Source of the DNA: an uncultured Spirochaeta sp. | GTDB lineage: Bacteria; Spirochaetota; Spirochaetia; DSM-27196; Alkalispirochaetaceae | Assembly (NCBI GenBank): GCA_913030605.1 | Contig: CAJWEZ010000025.1 | Location: 1 to 56,451, forward strand | Direction: 5' to 3' | DNA length: 56,451 bases | Part shown: piece after piece, positions 16,209 through 24,438 of the stretch | How the letters are laid out: the number at the start of each line of letters is the position of its first letter | How positions within the stretch are numbered: the first letter of the stretch is position 1 | Notes under the pieces: generated by a model | The model's input: the letters and a program-made list of their open reading frames with translations, nothing else | Database searches by the model: none | What the model was told of the DNA's origin: nothing | Translations under genes and position numbers: made by a program

Positions 16209-17879
16209 ATGTCACACAACACGGGGGGCGCGATCATCGGTCGCGAGTGGGGGCTTCGGGGCACGATCGTGATCGTGTTCGCGCTGCTCGCGCTGTTTAT
16301 TCTCTACCCGATCTTTTCGGTTCTTCGAATGAGCCTCACCCCCGACGGGGTGTTCTCCTTCGAGGTCTACCGGTCGGTCTTTGCCCATTCCCGGTACTTC
16401 CTCGCGATCCGCAACAGCATCATGCTCGGCATGATCGTGGCCACGCTGGCCACGACGATCGGATTCCTCATGGCGTATGCCGTTGAGCGGCTGCGCATTC
16501 CGGGCCGCCAGTTCTTCCGAACGCTGGCGATCCTGCCGATCATCTCGCCGCCGTTCATGTTTGCGCTGTCGGTGATCCTGCTCTTCGGTCGCAGTGGCCT
16601 CATCACGCGCCACCTGCTGAACCTCGACGTGGGGACGATCTACGGCCTCAAGGGACTCATTCTGGTGCAGACGATCAACCTGTTTCCGATCGCCTACATG
16701 ACGCTTTCGGGAATCCTGCAGGGTATCGATCCGGATCTGGAGACCTGCGCCCTCAATCTGGGCGCCCGTCGAACGCACGCGTTCTTTACCGTGACGCTGC
16801 CGCTGGCGATGCCGGGGATCCTCGCCTCGTGGCTCATCGTGTTCGTGACATCGATGACCGACTTCGGGAACCCGATCATCATCGGTGGCGACTTCGACGT
16901 ACTGTCGGTGCGGGCGTACCTGGAGTTCACCGGGATGGGCAATCTGCCCCGCGGTGCCGCCCTGGCGATTCTGCTGCTCACACCGACGGTCCTGTTCTTC
17001 TCCCTGCAGAAACGGATCATGAACCGCAAGTCGTACCAGACGATCACCGGCAAGTCCGCCCGGCGGAGCATGCTGCCGGTCCCGGCGGCCGCCACGATCG
17101 GGTTTACGGCGTTTGCGGTGGTCCTCTCGGTGTTCGTCATCATGCTCTATGGAACGATCATCGCCGGGAGCTTCATCCGTCTGTGGGGCGTGGACTGGAG
17201 CTTCACCCTGGATCATTTCGCGTACAGCTGGGACGTGGGCGCCTCAACCATGGGACGAACCGTCTTCCTGGCGCTGCTTTCAACCCCGATCACGGCGCTC
17301 CTGGGCATGATCATCGCGTTCCTGGTGGTCCGGCGGCGCTTCGCCGGCCGACACCTCATGGAGCTGCTCGCCATGCTCAGCTACGCGATTCCGGGGACCG
17401 CAATCGGTATCGGGTACGTCCTGGCGTTCAACGGGGCACCGTTTCGGTGGTCGGGTACGGCGTTCATTCTCGTAACGGCCTACGTGTTCCGCAACGTTCC
17501 CATCGGAGTCGAGGGCGGGATCGCGGCGCTCAAACAGATTTCGTCGGAGATCGAGGAATCCTCGACGAATCTCGGCGCCAACAGCTCCTATACGTTCCGG
17601 ACGGTCACGCTGCCGCTGATCCGTCCGGCGTTCTTCGCCGGCGCCACGTTCGCCTTTGTGCGGGCGATGACCGCCATCAGCGCGATCATCTTTCTGGTGT
17701 CGGCGCGCTGGAATCACATGACCGTCCTGATTCTTGCCCAGACCGAGATCCTTCGGCTGGGAGCCGCGTCGGTCATGTCGTTCGCCCTGATCGTGGTCGT
17801 CATGACCGTGATCTTCGTCATCATGAAGGTTACCGGCCTCGAGCGTTCACAGGTGTTCGGAACGGGGGCCGCCCGATGA
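16209..17879 (+). CDS. ABC importer permease, two fused binding-protein-dependent domains
   Basis: A 556-residue inner-membrane permease with about twelve helices. It contains two copies of the BPD transport domain, each with an EAA loop: ETCALNLGARRTHAFFTVTLPLAMPG in the first half and ESSTNLGANSSYTFRTVTLPLIRPA in the second. This fused layout is that of FbpB/SfuB-type permeases, where one chain does the work of the usual pair. The start is ATG 16209 with GGGGAGG upstream; the frame opens earlier inside the hairpin, which is unlikely to be coding. Its stop overlaps the ATPase start (ATGA). Confidence 0.92.
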   Translation: MSHNTGGAIIGREWGLRGTIVIVFALLALFILYPIFSVLRMSLTPDGVFSFEVYRSVFAHSRYFLAIRNSIMLGMIVATLATTIGFLMAYAVERLRIPGRQFFRTLAILPIISPPFMFALSVILLFGRSGLITRHLLNLDVGTIYGLKGLILVQTINLFPIAYMTLSGILQGIDPDLETCALNLGARRTHAFFTVTLPLAMPGILASWLIVFVTSMTDFGNPIIIGGDFDVLSVRAYLEFTGMGNLPRGAALAILLLTPTVLFFSLQKRIMNRKSYQTITGKSARRSMLPVPAAATIGFTAFAVVLSVFVIMLYGTIIAGSFIRLWGVDWSFTLDHFAYSWDVGASTMGRTVFLALLSTPITALLGMIIAFLVVRRRFAGRHLMELLAMLSYAIPGTAIGIGYVLAFNGAPFRWSGTAFILVTAYVFRNVPIGVEGGIAALKQISSEIEESSTNLGANSSYTFRTVTLPLIRPAFFAGATFAFVRAMTAISAIIFLVSARWNHMTVLILAQTEILRLGAASVMSFALIVVVMTVIFVIMKVTGLERSQVFGTGAAR

Positions 17880-18994
17880 GCCGTCTGAAGGAGAGCAACA
17901 CAGCGATGGAACAGCCACATCTCAGTCTCGTGGATCTGGTGAAGGTATTCCGCGACGGAAGCGGAAGCGAAACGCGCGCGGTTGACGGGATCTCGCTGGA
18001 TATCAACCGGGGCGAGTTTGTCACGCTCCTGGGGCCGTCGGGATGCGGGAAGACGACGACACTGCGCATGATTGCAGGGTTCGAGCAGCCCACGGACGGT
18101 GAGATCCGCGTCCGGGGCGAGAACATCAGTCGCGTCCCGCCGTTTGAGCGGAACATGCCCATGGTGTTCCAGAGTTATGCCCTGTTTCCGCATCTGACGA
18201 TCTTTGAGAACATCGCCTACGGGCTGAAGATCCGCAAGGCGGACCGCGAGGTGATCCGCAACGAGGTGGCCGTGGCGAGTCAGATGGTCAACCTGGTGGG
18301 CCTGGAGAACCGCTACCCCGGTGAGCTCTCCGGCGGTCAGCAGCAGCGGGTGGCACTGGCGCGGGCGCTGGTTCTCAAACCGGAGATCATCCTCTTTGAC
18401 GAGCCACTCTCGAATCTCGACGCGAAGCTCCGCATCCAGACCCGCACAGAAATCAAGCGCGTCCAGCACATGCTTGGCATTACGGCGATCTACGTAACCC
18501 ACGACCAGGCCGAGGCGCTCAGCATGTCCGACAAGATCGTGGTCATGAATCGCGGTCAGATCATGCAGGTGGGCTCCCCGGAGGATGTGTACAACCACCC
18601 GGCCAACCCGTTTGTCGCCGATTTCATCGGAAACGCGAACTTCCTGGAATCCCGGATCACGGCGGTGGGTGACTCGTCGGTGACGGTGGAGATCGGGGGC
18701 TCGTCCTTCGAGATCCGCGCCGAGCGCGTATACGACGGCGCCGCCGTCGGCGACGAGGTCTATGTGTCCGCAAAGCCGGAGGCGATGGACATCTCCGAGG
18801 GGCCCGGCGACCTCATGGGGCGCGTTGACGTGAACTCATTTGTCGGCGCCACCACCGAATACAAGGTTGAGTTCGACGGGCAGTTCATCACGGTCATCCA
18901 CTCCAATAGCGGCGGATCGGTCAAACTCTTCCACCTGGACGACGAGGTGGCGATTCATCTGTATCCGGAGTATTGCCGCGTCTACCGGAGATGA
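17876..18994 (+). CDS. ABC importer ATPase (FbpC/PotA type)
   Basis: A 372-residue ATPase with Walker A GPSGCGKTT (about residue 52), Q-loop MVFQSYALFP, signature LSGGQQQRVALARAL (about 150), Walker B IILFDEPLSNLDAK and switch THDQAEAL, then a C-terminal TOBE-like regulatory region (from about 250). It energises the preceding binding protein and fused permease. The long open frame extending far upstream is a shadow of the permease gene. It ends seven bases before an unknown membrane-protein gene, which is probably co-transcribed. Confidence 0.94.
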   Translation: MSRLKESNTAMEQPHLSLVDLVKVFRDGSGSETRAVDGISLDINRGEFVTLLGPSGCGKTTTLRMIAGFEQPTDGEIRVRGENISRVPPFERNMPMVFQSYALFPHLTIFENIAYGLKIRKADREVIRNEVAVASQMVNLVGLENRYPGELSGGQQQRVALARALVLKPEIILFDEPLSNLDAKLRIQTRTEIKRVQHMLGITAIYVTHDQAEALSMSDKIVVMNRGQIMQVGSPEDVYNHPANPFVADFIGNANFLESRITAVGDSSVTVEIGGSSFEIRAERVYDGAAVGDEVYVSAKPEAMDISEGPGDLMGRVDVNSFVGATTEYKVEFDGQFITVIHSNSGGSVKLFHLDDEVAIHLYPEYCRVYRR

Positions 18995-19001
18995 CGGTCG
19001 C

Positions 19002-20525
19002 ATGATCGCGTCTCCGGTGTCCGAAACCCCGGCGACCGCCGACGTGGGGGTGACCTGCTCCCTCCGACCGCACGGGGCGACGCAACTCCAGCTCAAGGTT
19101 GTCTATCCCTTCCGGAATCGCCGGGTGAGTCGCTTCCGGACCGATGTGTTCGTCCGGTTTCCCCAGCAGATCAGTATCGCCGTCGATGCCCGGGGACGTG
19201 CGGCGCTCCTCGAGGACACCCGGGCCAACACCCGTTTCACGGTCGCCAACATGCCGTTGGCGGCGCTGGCGGACCGGGAACACCCCGACAACCCGGTCAA
19301 CCGCGTCCTGCGGGAGGTACAGGCGCCGGCCAAACCCGGCAGGATCGACCAGGTGCGGGTCGCCTACGAGCTCCGGACGTTCTGCAACCTGTTCACCTTT
19401 CAACTGAAATCGCTCGTGCGGGTCATTCAGTCGGCGCTGCGGGACGATGCCGACCGGGATGCGGGCATCAAGGCGGGGAAGGATGCGATCCGCGACGTGA
19501 AACGGGCGCTCTCCGCATTTCGCGATCTCCGACGGAGACTGCTGGACCCGGCGGTTCCCGATTCGATCCGGCAGACGCACATCCTGGCGGACGAGTTTCT
19601 GGGTGATCAGACCGTGCGCCACCTGCTCGGTCTGTCGGCGATCCTGGCGCGGGACGCGGCCATGGAAAAGCTCCGCGGTCAGCTGGACAAGGCGGTGGAG
19701 CGCGAACTCGCGTACCAGAAGGAACGCGGATACTCGGCGGTGCGGTCCGACACGATCTCCCCCGACGACACCGGCGCCCTGGAGCGACTGATCGTCCGTG
19801 AGAGCCGCCTCAAGAAATGGGTGCAGGCGGTCCTCTACCTCGACGTGGCGGAGTCGGGTGTTCCGCGCAGGATCGGCCATGTGGTGGCGGGAATCGCTGC
19901 GGCGACGGCGATGAGCGTGGCGGTGGCGGCGGCGTTTTTCGCCAACCGTCTGTACGCGAGCTACAGCGTGCCGTGGGCGCTGCTCATCGTGGGGTCGTAC
20001 ATCGTCAAGGATCGAATCAAGGAAATCCTCCGCTCGGTCCTGGTGCGTTTCTTTCCGATCGCCGTCGCCGATCGCACCCGAATCCTGCGGGATCCCGCCA
20101 CGCAGCGTACCGTCGGGCGTGCCCGCCTCGCGATACGAAGCACCGACCCCACCGGGGTTCCCCGTCCGCGGATGGACCGGAACGTACCGGACGATCTGTT
20201 GAGCGAGACGGTTTCGCAGAACGCCGTCGTGTTCGCGTCGCTCGTTCGCCTGAACGGGCGACGGCTGTTGTCCAATCATCGGCGCGTGAACGGCATCATG
20301 GACATCACCAGGATCAGGCTCGACCAGTGGCTCAGGGACATGGACGCGCCGACGAAGGGAATCCGCTTGTTCGTGGATCGCCGTCCGATATCCACCTCCG
20401 GTCCCCGGACGTACCGAATTCAGGTTGCCGTGCGCCTTCGCGGTGACGACGGCATCGGGGAGCAGCTTCATCACTGGACCGTGGTTCTCGACCGCGACGG
20501 AATCCGGCGGGTGGAACGCGACTGA
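19002..20525 (+). CDS. Hypothetical protein with a central membrane hairpin
   Basis: A 507-residue protein I do not recognise. The first 270 residues are soluble and helix-rich, with charged stretches (KDAIRDVKRALSAFRDLRRRL) and no signal peptide. Two membrane helices lie around 290-335 (VVAGIAAATAMSVAVAAAFF, VPWALLIVGSYIV), followed by KDRIKEIL and a mixed C-terminal domain ending in strands (TYRIQVAVRLRGDDG). The likely topology has both ends in the cytoplasm. It begins seven bases after the ABC ATPase gene and may share its transcript, but nothing in it resembles a transporter part. The start is ATG 19002; earlier in-frame starts would overlap the ATPase gene. Confidence 0.75.
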   Translation: MIASPVSETPATADVGVTCSLRPHGATQLQLKVVYPFRNRRVSRFRTDVFVRFPQQISIAVDARGRAALLEDTRANTRFTVANMPLAALADREHPDNPVNRVLREVQAPAKPGRIDQVRVAYELRTFCNLFTFQLKSLVRVIQSALRDDADRDAGIKAGKDAIRDVKRALSAFRDLRRRLLDPAVPDSIRQTHILADEFLGDQTVRHLLGLSAILARDAAMEKLRGQLDKAVERELAYQKERGYSAVRSDTISPDDTGALERLIVRESRLKKWVQAVLYLDVAESGVPRRIGHVVAGIAAATAMSVAVAAAFFANRLYASYSVPWALLIVGSYIVKDRIKEILRSVLVRFFPIAVADRTRILRDPATQRTVGRARLAIRSTDPTGVPRPRMDRNVPDDLLSETVSQNAVVFASLVRLNGRRLLSNHRRVNGIMDITRIRLDQWLRDMDAPTKGIRLFVDRRPISTSGPRTYRIQVAVRLRGDDGIGEQLHHWTVVLDRDGIRRVERD

Positions 20526-20536
20526 CCCGAACCCGC

Positions 20537-20565
20537 TTGACGGAGCGTCTGCACGTTACTATACT
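20537..20565 (+). promoter_or_regulatory. Sigma70-type promoter of the LolA/ABC operon
   Basis: TTGACG (20537-20542), exactly 17 bases, TATACT (20560-20565). One of the best promoters in the window. The -10 box overlaps the first of two tandem inverted repeats, so a bound repressor would block RNA polymerase directly. The transcript has about 37 leader bases before the ATG at 20609. Confidence 0.85.
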
Positions 20566-20597
20566 TTGCAATACAAAGTCACTTTTTGATGCAGAGT
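20563..20597 (+). promoter_or_regulatory. Two tandem 17-bp operators
   Basis: Site 1 (20563-20579) is ACTTTG-CAATA-CAAAGT, a perfect 6-bp inverted repeat. Site 2 (20581-20597) is ACTTTT-TGATG-CAGAGT, the same layout with two arm mismatches, placed 18 bp on. Site 1 covers the -10 box and site 2 the predicted start region and early leader. The encoded winged-helix regulator two genes downstream (21279-21602) is the obvious ligand, giving autoregulation. Confidence 0.75.
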
Positions 20598-20608
20598 AGG
20601 AGTGCCAC

Positions 20609-21286
20609 ATGGAACAGTCTCCCAATCCGTTGGACAAGTACCTCTCGGACCTCCGCACGATTCGGGGTCTCATGACACGCTACGAGGAACAACCGCTGGT
20701 ACGCCACTGGGTGTTTGCGCTGTGGGGGGTCCTGACGATCGGTGGCTCCATCGTGTCGTATCGTCTGGCTCAGGGAGGCGGCTACGACGCCGGGTCGATA
20801 CTGCGAATCGTCTGGATGCCGGTGCTGGTCGTCGGCGGGTTGCTGGAGACGCTGGGCTGGATTCAGCAGCGACGCGACTCCGGGGTGGCGTTGTTCACGC
20901 GGCGCATGAATCGCCTCCTCGGCGCCTACGCCGGGCTGATTGTCGTAGTGCTGATCCTGGTGTTTCACATGGCGCCGACGGGGATGTCGGCGGGCGTGGT
21001 GCTGGCGATCGGTGCCACTCCGTTGCTGGCGTACGCCCAGATGACCTACTCATCCCTGTTTGTCGAGGCGTTCAGCCTTCTGGTGCTCGCGATCGTTCTG
21101 GAGGCGATCAACGTGGACAGCGTGGCGTTCACAGCAGGTGCCGGGATCGCCATCGGTGTCGTCTACGTGGTGTCGGGCGTCCATTCGCGTATCGCCGAAC
21201 GTCGACGCGAGGCGGATGCCCCGCCGGTGGATGCCCCGCCGGCGCACGCATCGGACCAACCGGAGGGCCCCACCGGACATGTCTGA
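20609..21286 (+). CDS. Polytopic membrane protein, first gene of the LolA/ABC operon
   Basis: A 225-residue inner-membrane protein of about six helices (for example WVFALWGVLTIGGSIVSY, ILRIVWMPVLVVGGLLETLG, AYAGLIVVVLILVF, ALLVLAIVLEA-like C-terminal segments), with a cytoplasmic Pro/Ala-rich tail. No enzyme motif was seen. It heads the operon and overlaps the regulator gene by eight bases. In similar two-gene units a small membrane protein sits with a winged-helix repressor and may act as its sensor or as a companion transporter; that role is inference. TAGGAG precedes the start. Confidence 0.8.
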   Translation: MEQSPNPLDKYLSDLRTIRGLMTRYEEQPLVRHWVFALWGVLTIGGSIVSYRLAQGGGYDAGSILRIVWMPVLVVGGLLETLGWIQQRRDSGVALFTRRMNRLLGAYAGLIVVVLILVFHMAPTGMSAGVVLAIGATPLLAYAQMTYSSLFVEAFSLLVLAIVLEAINVDSVAFTAGAGIAIGVVYVVSGVHSRIAERRREADAPPVDAPPAHASDQPEGPTGHV

Positions 21287-21602
21287 GCTCTATACGCGCT
21301 TTGACGGGGTCTTCTTCGAAAAGACGCGCCTGTCGATCGTCACGCTCCTCAACCAGGACGAGAAGCTGGCGTTCAACGCGCTGAAGGCACGGCTCGGACT
21401 GAGCGACGGCGCCCTGTACACGCACCTGGAGAAGCTGATCAAAAATGACTACGTGGAAAAGGAGCGGGAACTGACCCCGGGAGGGGCCCAGACCGTATAC
21501 GAACTGACGTCCCACGGGCGTCGTACATTCGCGGAATACGTGGCGTTCCTCGGGAGCCTGCTGCAGGACAACCGCGGAACACCGGAGGGAGATACACCAT
21601 GA
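21279..21602 (+). CDS. Winged-helix transcriptional regulator
   Basis: A 107-residue single-domain regulator. FEKTRLSIVTLLNQDEKLAFNALKARLGLSDGALYTHLEKLIKNDYVEKEREL is an ArsR/MarR-like winged helix of the short 'HTH_27' kind, with the recognition helix in LSDGALYTHLEKL and the wing after DYVEKE. There is no obvious ligand or metal domain. It overlaps the membrane-protein gene upstream and the LolA-like gene downstream (ATGA). It most likely binds the two inverted repeats at the operon promoter and represses it, de-repressing under envelope stress or lipid overload; the signal is unknown. Confidence 0.88.
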   Translation: MSELYTRFDGVFFEKTRLSIVTLLNQDEKLAFNALKARLGLSDGALYTHLEKLIKNDYVEKERELTPGGAQTVYELTSHGRRTFAEYVAFLGSLLQDNRGTPEGDTP

Positions 21603-22423
21603 CCAGAACCAATCGAATCGGATCGTACACACGAAGAACGTGTCTCGTAGCGATGGCTGTCGGACTGGCTGTTCTCGCTGCGGCACCGGTGGCGGCGCAG
21701 GCGAACGTGTCGCAGCTCACTGACCGCTCGGCGGACGACCTTCTGAACGAGGTGGAAACGACCCTTTTCCCCGATGATTTTGTCGCGACCTTCCGGATGA
21801 CCACCGAGCGGCCCGGGCGACGGACAACCGAGATGCTGATGGACAACTACCACCTGGAGGGGTCGGGGACGTTCATGGAAGTTCAGGAACCGCAGCGATC
21901 CCGGGGCATGCGGTTTCTGCAGAAAGGTAACGACCTGTGGATGTACAACCCGCGCTCAGGGTCGCGACGGGCGATCCGGCTCTCGCCGCGTGATTCTTTT
22001 CAGGGGAGCGTGTTCTCCAACAACGACGTATCCGATCCGAACTACTCCGACGACTACACCGCCCGCCACGCGGGAACCGAAACGATCGAACACCCGTACT
22101 ACGGGGAGGTGACCGCGGCACGGATCGAGGCGAACGCCTCCCACGACGAAGCCGCCTACGGCCGCATTGTCATGTGGGTGACACTCACCGACACCGGACG
22201 CGTCATGCCCCTGCGGTTTGACTACTATTCCCGCTCCGGTCTGCTGTTCAAGCGCATGACGCTGGAGGACATGGGGCAGCTCGCCGGCGCCGAACGGCCG
22301 CGGCTGATGCGCATGGAATCGCTGGAGGAGGAGGGCGCCGTGACCACCGTGCGCATCGAATCGATGGAGGCGCGCGACGACATGCCGGCGCGCATGTTCA
22401 ACCAACAGGAGCTCACCCGATGA
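21599..22423 (+). CDS. LolA-like outer-membrane lipoprotein-sorting protein
   Basis: A 274-residue exported protein: signal peptide ending VAAQA, then the LolA-like fold with DFVATFRMTTERPGRRTTEMLMDNY, RGMRFLQKGNDLWMYNPRSGSRRAIRLSP and PYYGEVTAARIEANASHDEAAYGRIVMWV. This is the class annotated 'outer membrane lipoprotein-sorting protein', longer than classical LolA and often found beside exporters. It probably carries a lipid or lipoprotein across the periplasm. Coupled to the regulator before it and the barrel gene after it, so the operon supplies periplasmic carrier, outer-membrane channel and inner-membrane ABC pump together. Confidence 0.88.
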   Translation: MTRTNRIGSYTRRTCLVAMAVGLAVLAAAPVAAQANVSQLTDRSADDLLNEVETTLFPDDFVATFRMTTERPGRRTTEMLMDNYHLEGSGTFMEVQEPQRSRGMRFLQKGNDLWMYNPRSGSRRAIRLSPRDSFQGSVFSNNDVSDPNYSDDYTARHAGTETIEHPYYGEVTAARIEANASHDEAAYGRIVMWVTLTDTGRVMPLRFDYYSRSGLLFKRMTLEDMGQLAGAERPRLMRMESLEEEGAVTTVRIESMEARDDMPARMFNQQELTR

Positions 22424-23736
22424 ACGGGGGACGACGGGAACGCCCCGCCGGCCGGCGGTACCAGCAGCGCCAGCGGTTTCGGCCGCGAACCACGGGGGCT
22501 CGCGCAGCTGTGGTCGCCGTACTCCTGATGTGCGCGGCTCCCGCTTTCGCGCAACAGTACGAGCTGCTGGGGTCGGTGGAAACGCGGGCGATGGCCGCCT
22601 ACCGCAAGGACAGCCCGGTGGTGGCGGACCAGGACCTCCGCGGCACCTGGTACGGTACGACCCTGGCACGAATCGCCGCGACCCACCGTCTCACGCTGGG
22701 CGACGGCAGTGGATCGGTGGCGTCGCCGGCGGAGCTGCTGATCGATCACGCGCTGACGATCCTGCCGGTCTCGGCCACCGACGGAAGCGGGAGTTCGATC
22801 CTCGACTCCCTCGGCGTGGACGCCGCGTCATCCGACGGCGCAACCGGGACCGCCGGTACGGGGTCCGCCGCCGCCACCGGGGTGCTCGTCTCCCACGAAC
22901 TCTACCAGGCCTACGTGAGCGTCTACCCCGCCGACTCGCTGACGTTCCGGTTCGGGCGCCAGCGCCTCAACTGGGGTCACGGGTGGACCTTCTCCGTGAG
23001 CGACGCGCTGCATCCCCAGAGCCCCGACAGCGAGGTGGAGCCGGGGTTCGATGGAGCCAGCGTGGCGATCTATCCGAGTGCCAACCTCTCGCTCGAGGGC
23101 GCCGTGGCGGTTCAGGACGCGGTTGCCTCCGGTGACCTCGAGGATATCCGAACCGCGGGGTACCTGAACGCGTACCTTGCCCCGGTGGACGTGGCGCTTT
23201 CGGTGGTACACGAGTACGCAACGATGCTGCGGCCGGGGGTGGGGTTTTCGGTTCCCGTGGGTCCCCTCCTCCTGGCGGGAGAGGGCGCCGTCGAGGCGTA
23301 CGATCCCCGCGGGGAGGTGCTGAACGCGCAGCCGCTGGCGAGCATCGGTGGCGAGTACACCTGGTACGGCGATGTCACCGACGTGGTGCTCATGGGTGAG
23401 TACATCTACAACGGCCTCGAGGAAACGTACCCGGGCATCACCGCTCCTGACCTGGCGGTGACCAGCGACGCCGCCGGCGGGTTCCAACGTCCCGGCCGCC
23501 ACTACCTGTCGGCGTCGGCGTCGCTGGCGGTTACCCAGTCGTGGAGCACCGAACACTCGATCCTGGTAAACATGAGCGATCAGAGTTTCCTCGTCCGGCA
23601 CGACGTGACGCTGCAACGGATACCTGCGGTGGACCTGTCGGCGACCGTGACGTGGAACGCCGGAGAGGCTTCCTCGGAGTTCGGGATGCTGCGGGAAGGT
23701 ATGGTCGTGGAGCTGGGCGCAACCGCCCATTTCTGA
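22420..23736 (+). CDS. Outer-membrane beta-barrel protein of the LolA/ABC operon
   Basis: A 438-residue exported protein. An unusually long basic N-terminus (about 30 residues) precedes the hydrophobic core and the AFAQQ cleavage region. The mature part contains repeated amphipathic strands (SLTFRFGRQRLNWGHGW, YLNAYLAPVDVALSVVHEYA, VVLMGEYIYNG) and ends in VVELGATAHF, with the terminal Phe expected of outer-membrane barrels. RQRLNWG resembles porin-like or DUF1302-type barrels that accompany LolA-like genes. The first Met overlaps the previous stop; an internal start nearer the hydrophobic core is possible. Confidence 0.82.
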   Translation: MNGGRRERPAGRRYQQRQRFRPRTTGARAAVVAVLLMCAAPAFAQQYELLGSVETRAMAAYRKDSPVVADQDLRGTWYGTTLARIAATHRLTLGDGSGSVASPAELLIDHALTILPVSATDGSGSSILDSLGVDAASSDGATGTAGTGSAAATGVLVSHELYQAYVSVYPADSLTFRFGRQRLNWGHGWTFSVSDALHPQSPDSEVEPGFDGASVAIYPSANLSLEGAVAVQDAVASGDLEDIRTAGYLNAYLAPVDVALSVVHEYATMLRPGVGFSVPVGPLLLAGEGAVEAYDPRGEVLNAQPLASIGGEYTWYGDVTDVVLMGEYIYNGLEETYPGITAPDLAVTSDAAGGFQRPGRHYLSASASLAVTQSWSTEHSILVNMSDQSFLVRHDVTLQRIPAVDLSATVTWNAGEASSEFGMLREGMVVELGATAHF

Positions 23737-23760
23737 CCGGGTACGACACAAGGAGCAACT

Positions 23761-24438
23761 ATGGCACTGATTTCCCTGGAACAGGTAACGAAAGACTATC
23801 CCCTCGGCAAGACAACGATCCACGCGCTCCGCGGTGTCGATATCACCATCGATGAGGGCGAATTCACCGCCGTCGCGGGCCCCTCCGGTTGCGGAAAGAC
23901 GACGCTGCTGAACATCGTGGGGTGCATCGATCACCCGACGGCCGGGTCGGTGCACCTGGACGGGCAGCAGGTGGAGGTCCTGAGCGACGCCGACGAGGCC
24001 GGACTCCGGCTGCACAAGATCGGGTTCGTGTTTCAGAACTTCAATCTGATCCCGGTACTGACGGTGGAGGAAAACGTGGCGTTTCCGGCGGTCCTGGCCG
24101 GTACGCCGAAAGGTGAGCGGCGCGACTACGTCACCTATCTGCTGGACGCGGTGGGAATCAGCGAGTACGCCCGACATCGGCCGGATGAACTCTCCGGCGG
24201 GCAGCGACAGCGCGTTGCCGTTGCCCGGGCCCTGGTGAATCGTCCGAGTCTGGTGATCGCCGACGAACCCACCGCCAATCTCGATTCCGAGACCGGCGAC
24301 CGCATTCTGGACCTCATGCGCACGCTCAACACCAGGGACTCCGTTACGTTTCTGTTTTCGACTCACAATCCGGAGATCCTGCGGTACGCCGGGCGAACGA
24401 TCCGGCTGCGCGACGGGCGGATCGAGGGGACCTCATGA
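23761..24438 (+). CDS. ABC exporter ATPase, LolD/MacB type
   Basis: A 225-residue ATPase with Walker A GPSGCGKTTLLNIVG, Q-loop FVFQNFNLIPVLTV, signature LSGGQRQRVAVARAL, Walker B LVIADEPTANLDSETG and H-loop FSTHNPEI. FNLIPxLT is characteristic of the LolD/MacB/FtsE group that drives mechanotransmission rather than transport across the membrane. AAGGAG precedes the ATG. It overlaps the first permease gene (ATGA). With two permeases and a LolA-like partner it forms a LolCDE-like machine. Confidence 0.93.
   Translation: MALISLEQVTKDYPLGKTTIHALRGVDITIDEGEFTAVAGPSGCGKTTLLNIVGCIDHPTAGSVHLDGQQVEVLSDADEAGLRLHKIGFVFQNFNLIPVLTVEENVAFPAVLAGTPKGERRDYVTYLLDAVGISEYARHRPDELSGGQRQRVAVARALVNRPSLVIADEPTANLDSETGDRILDLMRTLNTRDSVTFLFSTHNPEILRYAGRTIRLRDGRIEGTS

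Noticed and set aside
16829..17875. N-terminal extension of the ABC ATPase frame
   Set aside because: Lies wholly within the fused permease gene in another frame; the ATGA overlap at 17876 gives a natural start.
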